From Macrocystis pyrifera (lineage: Eukaryota > Sar > Phaeophyceae > Laminariales > Laminariaceae): a DNA stretch of 64,000 bases. Of the stretch, positions 13,147 through 25,800 are shown one piece after another. Under the pieces are notes generated by a model. It searched no databases, had not been told where the DNA came from, and saw nothing but the letters and a program-made list of their open reading frames with translations. Within the stretch, counting starts at the first letter, position 1, and each line of letters opens with the position of its first letter. A program made the position numbers and the translations under genes. The stretch lies in assembly GCA_031763025.1 (NCBI GenBank), contig JASSKH010000006.1:2708958-2772957 (forward strand), in the 5' to 3' direction.

Positions 13147-15709
13147 TTCTAGATTATGTGACCTTGCGGCCGAAATGTTCTGCCCAACAGTGTTTGTCGC
13201 TTGTCAAAGCTGACCGTGGCTGCGGCAATGTGATCGTTCGTGCTACGTCATGTATCCAGAAACTTTGCCACCAACTGCGCTGTTGGTCATGCCAGCGGGG
13301 TGAGTCGAGTCTTAACGAGTATTGGGTAGCGAGCGCTTCCACGCCGGAGCGAGTGAATCGCTACCTAGATATGTCTCATATATCAATAATTGTATTTGTC
13401 GACCTTATGTGGTAGAGTACCGAAAACGAAACACGTCCGTCACAAGGAAGTGGCTGAGAAGCTTGTCAAAATAACATTTCCTTCGCGCGCTTCGACTAGA
13501 AAAACCACCCCGTAGTATTTCCACACCTACGGACAATCCCCTGTGTCCCATCAAACCAGTTTCGGCGATCCGCCATCAAAATATAAAGCACAACAAGGAA
13601 GCAACCCCGTAATACCTACCTTGTACAATATTCTACGATATTGCGCTCGATGCCTACTATTCTGGGCTCCTTTCGCAGCACCAACGTAACACGAATCTGA
13701 GCGGGAGAAAACTCGCAATGAGTACGCGAAGCCGTCTGACATACACAATATATTAGAACCGAATCTAATGCGCCAACAGGCGGACCCACACGAGTGTCGG
13801 GGATTAAACGCCTACCGTCTACAGGCACATCACCCATTCCAAAAAACTCACTGGCGAAAAATAAAAAAATGGTATACGAGGAAAAAATGCCGTTGTACGG
13901 ATCCGCCCAGCGTATCTCACCGCCTCCGCTGCTGCCTCTATCTAGCTTTCTCGCATAAAAAACCTTGCGCGCGACGCTACGCATTTTAACTCCGACCATC
14001 ATTTTTAGAACGTTAGTTTTTGCGTACCCAAGCCCAAGGGGAAAATGATGGCGCGGTCAAGCATAGAAGCATCAAAAGTAACATGAGTTCTGCACGAGCC
14101 CTCTCACAAAAAACCTTAACCCAACTACCGTCACGGTTCTACTGTCCATGCAGCCCGAGCTCCACCGTAAAAAAACATAACGGGGAAGTCGGACGAGAAC
14201 CCGCGCCGGAGCAGCATGTACGCAAAGGGTCCAACCAGTAACGACGCCAAACAATAGTGACATCCCGAATAGTCTGCGCCTTTTCGTGCGTAAAACGACG
14301 GGTCGTGAACTTAATACACACTAAAGTACAAGGACAACACACCCTTCGCGATACCTACACAACCAATGCCGGTCAATACTTTCCATCACTGGAAATTCTC
14401 CCCCCCCCTTCCGGTCAGCTTTCAAGACGCACCCTCCCGATTGTGACATAAAAAAGTTTCAAAACGCTCTTCCCGACCCAACAGAGCCCCTACGATTTCG
14501 GCAATTCCAATCCTCGTACAGCACCCTCCAAGCACTTACCAAGTATGGTGTTGACAAGTGCCCGAAAAAAAACAGTGGGGGGGTGGTAACCCGAATTCAT
14601 CTACGGCCCATAAGCCATTACGGCCAGGCAAAAAAAGTGCCTGGAAAGCTCCGTCGTGGCGAGGGAGGGAGGGAGGGGTTGTGTCGACCGACGGCTGGTG
14701 CAGTTAAAAGCCGATGACACAAAGCAACAACTACAAACGAACAGTGGCACCGAAAGTCTGCACCCGGGTAAGGTTTTTATGCCTCTACCGTTGTCTAGCC
14801 TAAACAACGGCCAAGGTTTCTGAAGTATACACAACAGAAAACCACCCCATCCGATACTACCCAAAATCTGAATCGAGACCTACGCTTTGCGTGATCAAAA
14901 ACACGACGCAAACAGCAACCATACTATGAAAAAAAAGTGCGAGCCATGCCGCATGAAGTTGTCACGTGGGCAGGATGCACAGAGCAAGACAACAACTCCA
15001 GGCGCATAGCATGCATTCAGTAGCGTACATACACCCTGCGATATTCCCACGCAAAACGATACAATAAACACTAGGAAAATGCTGTGTGCTGCTTTTATCC
15101 CGCAGAAAACACACCACAACGCTCGCCACCGACTGCCCGGCTCCCCTTTGAAAGCTCGACTGCGAGACAGCCGCTTCAACACACTATTAGCCTCTTGGTG
15201 CGATATTCACACGCCTCCGCCCCCCTCCCCCATCTCAGGGCCACCCGTCTCGGACGAAAGGGCAATTGTGAGAAGAGCAACGCACAATGCGGAGATAATC
15301 GACGAACGGCGGGAGTGTTGATTCCAAGCCGCGGCAATAAGGTCGCGCGCGAACTCGGGCCGAAACGCTCTGCGGCCACAAACCTGTCGCGTAGAGTGAA
15401 GGGCACCGGATAACTAATCGGCCGACGAACAACGGCAGTGTGACGGGATCGAGGCTAACCGAACAGGCGACGCTGCTTCAAGAATATACGACAGATTACT
15501 TGACAAAAACGGCAATTCAACAGAGACCACAGAGACCACTGCGTTGATCAAGAGTAACAGCGTATTCTAACCCGGCTCTCCACCCCTCCCGCCAAATAAT
15601 AGGAAGTGATATCGTAAACGCTCGCTTCAAATTATTTTGACGGGGAATTAATGTATCGGTGGGTTACCACCGGTATCCATTGCTGCTAGCTTCAAAAAGC
15701 AACGCAAGC
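13147..15709. other. Intergenic region between gene A stop and gene B start
   Basis: These 2.56 kb must contain the gene A 3' UTR and the gene B promoter and 5' UTR. Short open frames exist on both strands, but none resembles the neighbours or a family I know. I see no tRNA, repeat array or clear TATA element. Pyrimidine-rich and A-rich tracts are common near 14400 and 13860. Confidence 0.5.
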
Positions 15710-16803
15710 CTATTCAGTGTCCATTGCACCAACCTCCGTGACGGTCGTCTGGTTTATCACCGCAGCAGAAGCTCCGACTGTCCCCTGAACTGCCGACCTG
15801 TCGTCGGCTGCCGGTTTCCTTTCATCGCAGCTGGAAGAACCCTCTCCCTCCCCCCCGGCTGCCGCAGTCCCAACTTCAGCCTCCACTTCTTTTGCAATCC
15901 TTACGAGGAAGTCCTCTTCTCCTCGCGCCCTTGCCCCCACACTCTTCCCGTCATCCTTCTTAGCCGCCGCTGCCGCCGCCGCTGCCTGGGCCTTTTCCTT
16001 TGAAGCTGCCGCCCTCTTCCTCGACGAACGCTTGCGCTTCGCCTTCTTCTTGAAAATCTTCTTGAACATTTTTTGGATCAAGTTCAATTCTTTTTTCGCG
16101 CGAGCGGTGGCGTCATCGAACTCGCGTTCTGCCCTGGCGTCGTCCGTGCTTGCAGTTGACAGCGCATCGGACTCGGTAGCAGGCACCGCACGTGCGGGCG
16201 GGCGTTCCTCGATTGAATTTCCCTTTCCAGTGATACCGGTCGTATCATCCACGATGGACTCAACAGCGGCAACCCCTTTCGTCGAAGAGGGGTCAGGCAT
16301 AGCCTTCGCACTCCTGGCGCTCTCGACAGGAACTGTGCCCACTTCAGCAACGATCGACACGGCTTCGCCGCTCTTCTCTGCCGCGGGGTGATCCTCGAGC
16401 TGGAGCAATTCACCGGCGGTAGCGGCGGGATACGTATCTTCTCCCGTCGCCTCCGCGGGCGCCTGAGCGCTCATGGCTCGGGATGCCGTAGATGAAAGGC
16501 TTTCTTCCACGGTTGGCTTAACCGTCGCGGACTCCCCCTTAACGGTAGGTATGACAGTTGGAGTAGCCTGTGGTTGGAGTGCAGCGTCCTCTGCCGAGGA
16601 TGTGTCGGGGGGGGGGGGCTTGGCAGTAGCGGCATCGTGAACGCCGTGTGCCTGGGGCGTCTTGACGTTTCCGACTGGCTCGGTGTTTGCGGGCATAACC
16701 TCGGTCGCAATCGTCGTGGAACCGGTGATGGGGTATTCCGGCGCCAGCGCGGGCACACTCTCTTGCGTAGACCTGGCTGTGTCCGCAATGATTTCGTACG
16801 TCG
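15710..16803 (-). CDS. Gene A exon 12 (C-terminus, basic segment, stop)
   Basis: The acceptor CAAACCCTCCAG|CGACGTAC is phase 1 and the frame ends GAMDTE-TAG at 15710. It contains a Pro run coded by 12 consecutive C (16606-16617 region). A Lys/Arg-rich helix-like segment (about 15985-16090; KKMFKKIFKKKAKRKRSSRKR flanked by AKKEL and SKEKAQ) follows, then an Ala run, then an acidic end. The basic block is the only strongly positive part of the predicted protein and could be a nuclear localisation or nucleic-acid/membrane contact site (inference). Being phase-compatible with exon 11 and closed by a stop, it defines the 3' end of gene A. Confidence 0.7.
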
Positions 16804-19800
16804 CTGGAGGGTTTGCAGTAGAGGGCAACAGCGAAACGATTGCGGAACGTTCGATCAGTTGCGGCGCAGTTGTACGTTCTCTTGGCCCTCCGTTCGCCTA
16901 TCAGCCTGGCAAATATGGTACTATACATCAAAACATCAAGGGGCCAAGAGTGTATACCTTGGGGCAGAAATGATTGCCTGGAACATAGCAGTCACCAACG
17001 ACGAGATTCTCGGAACAGGCGGGGTTCGTATGGACCACAAGGGTTTGCCGTACAATCATACCATCTGCCCTGTTGTTGCCATGTCGCACCTAAACTTTCA
17101 ATATGTATATATACCTAAACGTGCTACGTACGCATATTTTGTCCGGCCTGGGAAAAAATTCGAGCGCTGAAGACTTAACCCGAAAAATTATTCTACTCGA
17201 CCACCGGGCTGGATCTAAAGGAAAGTGGTTATCTACCCGAACTATAGTTCTGTGGGATTAGTGCAATATTAACACCCAAGCTCAGCGTGTTGACATTCAG
17301 CCCAGACATTCGTACCCGTGGGCAGTACTTCGAAGACGCTTTCATGAAAAATACAGAGTGAACAAAAGCTAGGAAAGCGCCATCGAAGGTAGAGGTTACA
17401 ATTGAGAGAATTACGACAAGTATGTCCCTTCAACGTACGGCTAGTCGGTCAAGCGTTGGCGCATTGGTACGCTTTGTGACGTTGTTGAAACGTTTTTGAA
17501 TCAGCGTCATGAACGAAAACTCCAATGTATAATCACGAAGCCAAAACACCAATCGTACCTTCGAACTCAGAAGCCAGGGCGTCTGGAGATGATTCGTCCT
17601 TGGCGGCACAGACTGGTGCCTTGTTCACGGTCTCCACGACCGCTTCAATTACCATCGGCCCCACCCCGATAAGTGATCTGTCATCGTGCGCGGGCAGAGC
17701 AGCCGCAGATTCATTATCCGCTGCAGTCGTCTCACAGGAGACCACGTCCACCATTGGCTGAACGTTAACGTAGTCCTCAAACTCCACCTCCACAGCCTGC
17801 CTTTCCTCCTCTCCGTCGACGCCTATTGCCTGCTCGTCCGGCATGACGTCGTCCGTCGATTCTTCAACCACCGGGTCATCAACCGGCGCTTCCACCGCTG
17901 CGACTGCCGCGCCAACCGCACAGCGCTCTGCGCCCGATATGTCCTTGACGTCTTCCGCCGCAGTTTTGTCCACGAATGCCACTTCCGGTGAGATTGCTGC
18001 AATAGTACCAGCTGCAAGCCGGGCAGATGCTGCCGAATAGTCCATCCTAGCTGCAGCAAGGTCTTCGTTGGTGCTTTTTTCTTCTCCTACAGACACTGGG
18101 AAGACGAGAAAATATGCATGGTCGACGGGCAGGTGCTTAGATATTCAATGTAGAGGATCAAGCCCGTGGATCGTTCTTAAACTCTAAACGACTACGCAAT
18201 TGATGTAGTCATGGTATGGCAATTGACTGTGTAACATGGTTGAAAACTATTCAAACAATAACATAGCGACGTCTGGAGGCTCGCACATTATGTTCGGCAC
18301 GCAAACCGTTTCCATTCCGAAGTAACAGGTGCAAGCGATCCGTTGCATCTTTCAAGATCGGTTCCATTATCACGTATTGTGAGGTATGGTTACCCTTTTG
18401 CGATGTATCATGCATCCTCCAAGACGGCGGCAAATCATGGTGCTATCCAACAGTGCCGGGGAGCCCCTCAAAAAAACTTATCCAGTCCCGTCATATCACT
18501 CACCAGCGGAAGCGAGTCCATCTTCCTCCGCGGCCGCCGCCTCCACCCCCCTCTCCACACCCGAGCTCACAGAAATCTCCCGCGATACTTCCTCTTCTTT
18601 GGGAGCGGACTTGTCGCCGTCGTCACTCTTCACCTCCAACATCGCTGCCGAAGAAGGACTACCATCAATATCGACTGCAGGAGGAATCAGCGAGCTGCAG
18701 ACAGAACCGGCGTTCTCTTCCACAGGCAGATCCGCGATTGTAGTCCTGGTTTTGGCGGGGGTCTCCTCATGACATACGGCGACTGAAGCGGGCGGTGCTT
18801 CTTCTGGTATCTCGTTTTGCGCTGGAGAGAGTCACATAGGCAACGGTTGGAGGTGTTCGGAAGAAATCCTTCAGACAATTGATATTGTTTGGCCAACGCA
18901 TTACGGTACAGAACGAAGCGCCGTCGAGTGTGGGTGTACTGATGGAGATACTACCGTTGGTCACGTATCCTCGTTGCCCTCAATTAAGTGGGTTTGGTCA
19001 AACGCGCGGAATAGTGTATCGGGAATCCTATGGGGGCATGACAAGTATCAATGAATAGTATTCGTTGTGAGGTAAAAAACATACCAGGTACGCAATACTG
19101 CAACCTGCGCTGGACACTGATCACGAAGGACCGTTGACTAGGCAACCACTAGAGACCGTAAGCCCCATGGTGGCTAGCTAACATCACGGAAGTAGAAGTC
19201 GCTTTAATTTTGTAGTTGGCATCGCAAATTTAGATTTGTCAACGTGAGGTATGCTTATTTTGAATATATTTTACTGAAATACTCACCAGGGAACAGTTGA
19301 TCGAGTTCAACTCGTCGACGGAGGTACTCTTGAGTTTTTTGTTTTCTTCCTACGACAACGACAATACTCAACCATAGATTTCCACGGAACAAATAAGTAA
19401 AGTGAAGCCTCCCAAGACTCTCACCGGCGTTAGTCACTCCATCCACGACCACAGTATCTTTCGTTTCGGGCTCCGCGTCTGCTACACCATCTGAATCGGT
19501 GTCGTCAAAGCTGACGCTCCCCGCTGCTTCAGTCGGCACGAGGCATTGTGCGGAGCAGAAGGCCGGGTGGGTGATTAATAAAGATGACGTGCGACCGACG
19601 TGCTGAACATTTGTTTTCTAGACCCTCAATATGACTCTGGGAGGCCACGATGCATTCCACGTAGTTTGTATGCATATTATGTGTAGCACATCTGATGAAA
19701 CGCGCCAGGAGCGAGGGGAAGCGTATGCCCAGGCACACTAGAGGCCCGCCCGCACCGACAAGCGAGTTTACCAGGTACCTGGTACTCATCACCTTGTGTA

Positions 19801-22800
19801 TGCCACAGACAACCAACACCTAGATCCGGACGACGAGGTATTTGCCATTGTTCCCAACTTGCCCGGTGTTGGTCCATAATACTCGCCATGTAGCGCCGAC
19901 GGATCTATCTCTGCACATCAGCAACACGATGCTGCAGCCTCTCACCAATGCAAGCAATCGCACTCTCCCCGACGATCCCCACAACCTCAGCTTCAGGCTT
20001 GGAGAAAACTTGTATCTTGGCCTCCGCGGCCTCAGTAACAGATGCAGGAGTGTGTTGTTCCCCGACCAAACGTCCTTCCGCAGGTACTGTGGGACAGGTG
20101 CAGCCGACGGGAGATTTTTCAGACAGTGTCGTTAAACGACGACAGAGTGGTACACTACGAACTTTACATTACCTCCATAGTTTGAATTTCTACCCTAGAA
20201 ATACGTTCTAAGTCGACTGGTGAAGAAGTTTAGGACAAACAATGCACTACAAGGCAGGCACGAGACTGCGTGCTGTCCATGCTCGTGGTACCTCGGTGTT
20301 CAATGGAAGGAAACTTGCAGCCAACGTATACTTGTCTATGTTCTTCCTAGCCCAATCCTTCAAAAACGATACTCAGCTAGCCTTCCTTGAACATTGTAGT
20401 TTCCGCAAACTACGCATCCCTCCACAGATCAGCACGTTCTTTCGTGACTATCCGAACGTGTAATACAGCGCCGTCAACCAAACTCCCGTCAACCTCTCAC
20501 CAAACCTAGCAGCTTCCGATTCTTCGACGACAACCGCCACTTGCGCCTGAGAAATCGCGTCTACCACAGCCTCGACCTCGATTTCGTTGGTCACCGTGGT
20601 ACCCGCACAGTTAACGGTCGCCGTATCTTGAGTTTCCATATCCCCAGCCACAGCTTCAACGATCACTGGTTCTTCCTCGCCTGTGGGAGTAGCTGGGGTG
20701 TCGTCGGCCGCAGCAGCTGAGTCGGTAACATCCTCGGCCGGAGTCGACGCAGTGACCACCACCACCTCCGCCTGAATCTCCGCGTCTTCCACAACCTCAG
20801 CTTTGGTCTCCTTGGCCGCCACGGCATCGACACTGTCGACAAGGTCCACGACCGCTGGCTGTTCAGTTCCAACCGGTCCAGCAACAGCCTCCAGGGAAGC
20901 GGTTGCATCCCCAACTACTGTTGTCTCGGTTGCGTCTTCAGCGACGGCCAGTGGCTCGATGGAAGCAGCATTTTCAGCAGGTGTCGCCGCAGCGACAACC
21001 GCCATATCCTCCTCACACACAGCGTCCTCCGCAACCTCGACATCGATGCTTCTGCTACGCGCAATCTGAACAACGTCCACGACCGCGGGCTCAACAGTCT
21101 CCAAGGAAACAACCACAGTCTGGGCGACCGCAGGTTCATTCCCAACGGCAGGAGACTCGGGCAAGGCCTCAGCGACAGCAGCTGCAGGCTCCATCGAAGC
21201 AGAATCATCGACCGGAGTCGGAGCTGTTACCACCGTCACATCAACCTCAGGCTCCACATCTTCTACAGGTTCGACCTCGATCCCCCTGGTCACGATAGAA
21301 GGTACAATATCCACGACCACCGGCTCTTCAGTCTCGACTGGCCCAGGCACAGCCTCTACGGCAGCGGGTTCAACCTCAACAACGGCATCCTCGGATAAGG
21401 CATCCGCCACGGAGGTCGTGTCGATGGGAGCAGGTACGTCGGTCGGGGTCTGGGCAGCGATTTTCGCCACGTCTTCCTCAGGAACGGCGTCTTCCACATC
21501 CTCGTCCGCGATTTCCCTGACCACCACAGCGCCGACAATGTCCACAACCGTTTGCTCTTCAGCCTCCACCGGTTCAGTCACCGCCTCCACGACCGCGGGT
21601 ATATCCTCGACCGCGTTTGTCTCGGCTACGTCGTCGGTGACGACAGGTGGTTCGATCGAAGCAGCATCCTCAGCTGGCGTGGGGGCAGCAACCGCCGCCG
21701 TCTCCTCCTCACACGCCGCGTCTTTCAAAACCGCCACGTCGATGTCCCTGTTAACTGCAGCCTCAACAACGTCCACGATCTCAGGGTCCACAGGACCCGC
21801 AGACACAGCCACAGTCTCGACAACCGCAGGTTCATCCCCAACAGCAGGACACACTCGGAATAGTCGTCAGCTTCAGCGTCTGTCGGCTCGATCGGGGTAG
21901 TATCCTGAGCCGGAGTCGGACCCACGACAACCGCCTCGTCGACTTCAAGCTCCGTGTATTCCACCATCTCGGCCTCGATCTCCCTGGCTACCACAGCTGA
22001 GGAAAGGTCCACCGCCACCGACTCTGTAATATCCACTGGGTCAGCCACAGCCTCTACGGCAGGAGGTTCATCCTCAACCACGGCATCTTCGGGTAAGACA
22101 TCCAACACAGTAGGTGTATCGATGTGAGCAGCTTCGTCGTCCGAGGTCGGGGCAACGACCACCGCCACCTCCTCCTCAGGAACGGCGTCTTCCTCAACCT
22201 CATCCTCGGTTTTCTCGATCACCACAACGTCGAAGACCTCCACGACGGTTGATTCTTCAGCCTTCACCGATTCAGTCACCGCCTCCACGGCTACGGATAC
22301 CTCGTCGACCGCGGTTGTCGCGATTCTATCTTCGGCGAAGACAGCCAGTTCGACCGAAGCAGCATCCTTTGCAGGCGTGGGGGCAGCGACCGCCGCCATC
22401 TCCTCCTCACACGTCGCGTCTTCCACAACTTCGACATTGATGTCCGTGGTAGCCGCAATCTTAATAACGTCCACCATTGCGGGCTTCACAGTCTCAATGG
22501 GCACAAACATAGTCTCGACGACCGCAGGCTCATCTCCAACGGCGGCAGACTCGGTCAAATCGTCCGCGACAGCAGCTGGCTCGATCGCAGTGGCATGCTC
22601 GGCCGGGGTCGGAGCTGTGACCACCGCCTCGTCCATCGCAGGCTCCGCGTCTTCCAAACTATCGGCCGCAATACTCCTGGCCACCACAGAAGCGGCAGCG
22701 TCCACGACCGCCGGCCCTTCAGTCACCACTGGCTCAGTCACAGCCTCTACGGCAGCAGGTTCGCCCTCGACAACGACCTCCTCCAGTTTGATATCCGCCA

Positions 22801-25800
22801 CGGCGGCTGTCTCCATGGGAATAGCTTCGTCGGTCGCATCCGGAACAGCAACCACCGCCACTGTTTCCTCAGACAGGACGTCTTCCGCAGCCTCACCGTC
22901 GATTTCCTCCATCACCACAGCGTCGACAACATCGACAACCTTTTGCTCTTCAGCCTTCTCTGGTTCAGCAACAGTCTCCACGGCGATGGGTGTATCCTCA
23001 ACCGTGGTTGTCTTGGTGGCGTCTTCGACAACAACAGCTGCTTCGATCGAAGCAGCATCCTCAGCTGGCGTGGAGGCAGCGACCGCCGACGTCTCGTCCT
23101 CACACGCCGCATCTCCCACAACCTCGAAATCGATGTCCCTCGTGGTCGCAGTCTCAACAACGTCCACGGTCGTGGTCTCCACAGTCGCCACAGACACAAC
23201 TGCAGTTCCATCCTCAACGGTAGCAGACTCGGTCGAGTCGTCCGCGACAGCAGTTGGCTCGATTGCAGTGGCATGCTCGGCTGTGGTCGGAGCTGTGACC
23301 ACCGCCTCGTCCACCTCAGGCTGCATGGCTGCCATAATCTCCTTGATCTCCCTGGTCACTGTAGCAGCCGCACCGTCCACAGCCGCCGGCTCACCAGTCT
23401 CCACGGGCTCAGTCACAGTCTCCACCACAGCGGGGTCGCCCTCGATAACGACCTCGTTCGATGCGACATCCACCACTGTGGTTGTCTCCATGGGAACAGC
23501 TTCGTCAGTCGCATCCGGAACAGCAACCACCGCCACCGTTTCCTCAGACACGACGTCTTCCACAGCCTCATCGTCGATTCCCTCGACAACCACAGCGTCG
23601 ACAACGTCCCCAACCTTTTGCTCTTCAGTCTTTTCTGGTTCAGCAACAGCCTCCACGGCGACGGGTGTACCCTCAACCGCGGTTGTCTCGGTCGCGTCTT
23701 CGATAACAACAGCTGCTTCGATCAAAGCAGCATCCTCAGCGGGCGTGGAAGCAGCGACCCCCGCCTTCTTTTCCTGACACGCCGCATCTTCCACAACCTC
23801 GAAATCGATGTCTCTCGAGGACGCAGTCTCACCAACGTCCACGGTCGCGGGCTCTACAGTCTCCACAGACACAACCACAGGTTGATCCCCAACGGCAGCA
23901 GACTCGGGCGAGTCGTCCGCCACAGCGACTGGCTCGATCGGAGGAGCATCCTCGGTCGGGGTCGGAGCTGTGACCACCGCCTCGTCGACCTCCGGCTTGG
24001 CAGCTACCACAATCTCCTCTTTGATCTCCTTGATTTCCACGAAAGCGGCAGCGTCCACGGCCGCCGGCTCTTCAGTCGCCACTGGCTCGGTCACAGTCTC
24101 CATGACAGCAGGTTCGCCCTCGACAACAACCTCCTCCAGTTTGGCATCCGCCGCGGCGGCTGTCTCCATGGGAACAGCTTCGTCGGGCGTATCCAAACCA
24201 GCAACCACCGTCACCTTCTCCTCAGACACGGCGGCTTCCACAGCCTCATCGTCGATTCGCTCCATCACCACAGCGTCGACAACATCCGCAACCCTGTGCT
24301 CTTCAGCCTTCTCTGGTTCAGCAACAGCCTCCACGGCGACGGGTGTATCCTCAACCGCGGTTGTCTCGGTCGCGTCTTCGACGACAACTGCTGCTTCGAT
24401 CGAAGCGGCATCCTCAGCAGGCTTGGAGGCAGCGACCGCCGACGTCTCGTTCACGCACCCTGCATCTTCCGCAACCTCGTTGTCGATGTCCCTCGCGGAC
24501 GCAGTCTCAATAACGTCCACGGCCGCGGGCTCCACAGTCTCCACAGACACAACTACCTCGGCAACGGCAGGTTCATCCCCAACGGCAGCAGACGCAGGTG
24601 AGTCGTCAGCGACAGCTACTGGCTCGATTTCAATAACATCCTCGGCCGGGGTTGGAGCTGTGACCACCGCCTCATCCACCACAGGCTCCGCGGCTGCCAT
24701 AATCTCCTCTTGGATCGCCTTAGCCACCACAGAAGCGGCAGCGTCCACGGTCGCAGGCTCTTCAGTATCCATTGAATCACTTACAGCATCTACGGCAGCA
24801 GGTTCGCCCTCGACAACGACCTCCTTCGGTGTGGTATCCGCCACGGCGGCGGTTTCCATGGGAACAGCTTCGTCGGTCGCATCCGGAACAGCAACCAACG
24901 CCACCGTTTCCTCAGCCACGACGTCTTCCACAGCCTCACCGTCGATTCCCTCGATCACCACAGCGTCGAGAACGTCCCCAACCTTTTGCTCTTCAGCCTT
25001 CTCTGGTTCAGCAACAGCCTGCACGGCGACGGGTGTATCCTCAACCGCGGTTGTCTCGGTCGGGTCTTCGACGACAACAGCTGCTTCGATCGAAACAGCA
25101 TCCTCAGCAGGTGTGGAGGCAGCGACCGCCGCAGTCTCGTCCTCACACGCCGCATCTTTCACAGCCTCGAAATCGATGTCCCTCGTGGACGCAGTCTCAA
25201 CAACGTCCACGGTCGCGGGCTCCACAGTCTCCACAGACACAACCGCAGGTTCATCCCCAACGGCAGCAGACTCGGGCGAGTCGTCCGCGACAGCGGCTGG
25301 CTCGATCGCAGTAGCATCCTCGGCCGGGGTCGGAGCTGTTACCACCACCATGTCCACCTCAGTCTCCGCGGCTGTCACAATCTCCTCCTTAATCTCCTTG
25401 ATTTCCCTAGACACCACAGAAGCCGCAGCGTCCACGGCCGCCGGCTCTCCAGTCTCCACTGGCTCAGTCGCAGCCTCTACGGCAGCAAGTTCGCCCTCGA
25501 CAACGACCTCCTCCGGTGTGGTATCCACCGCGGCAGCTGTCTCCATGGGAACAGCTTCGTCGGTCGCATCCGGAACAGCGACCACCGCCACCTTCTCCTC
25601 AGACACGGCGGCTTCCACAGCCTCACCGTCGATTCCCTCGATCACCACAGCGTCGAGAACGTCCACAACCCTTCGCTCTTCAGCCTTCTCTGGTTCAGCA
25701 ACAGCCTCCGCGGCCACGGGCGTATCCTTGACCGTGGTTGTCTCGGTCGCGTCTTCGATCGAAGCAGCAGCATCCTCAGCAGGTGTGGAGGCAGCGACCG

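Noticed and set aside
15079..15413. Possible small genes in the intergenic region
   Set aside because: Open frames on both strands overlap each other, have no splice context linked to neighbours and show no recognisable motif.
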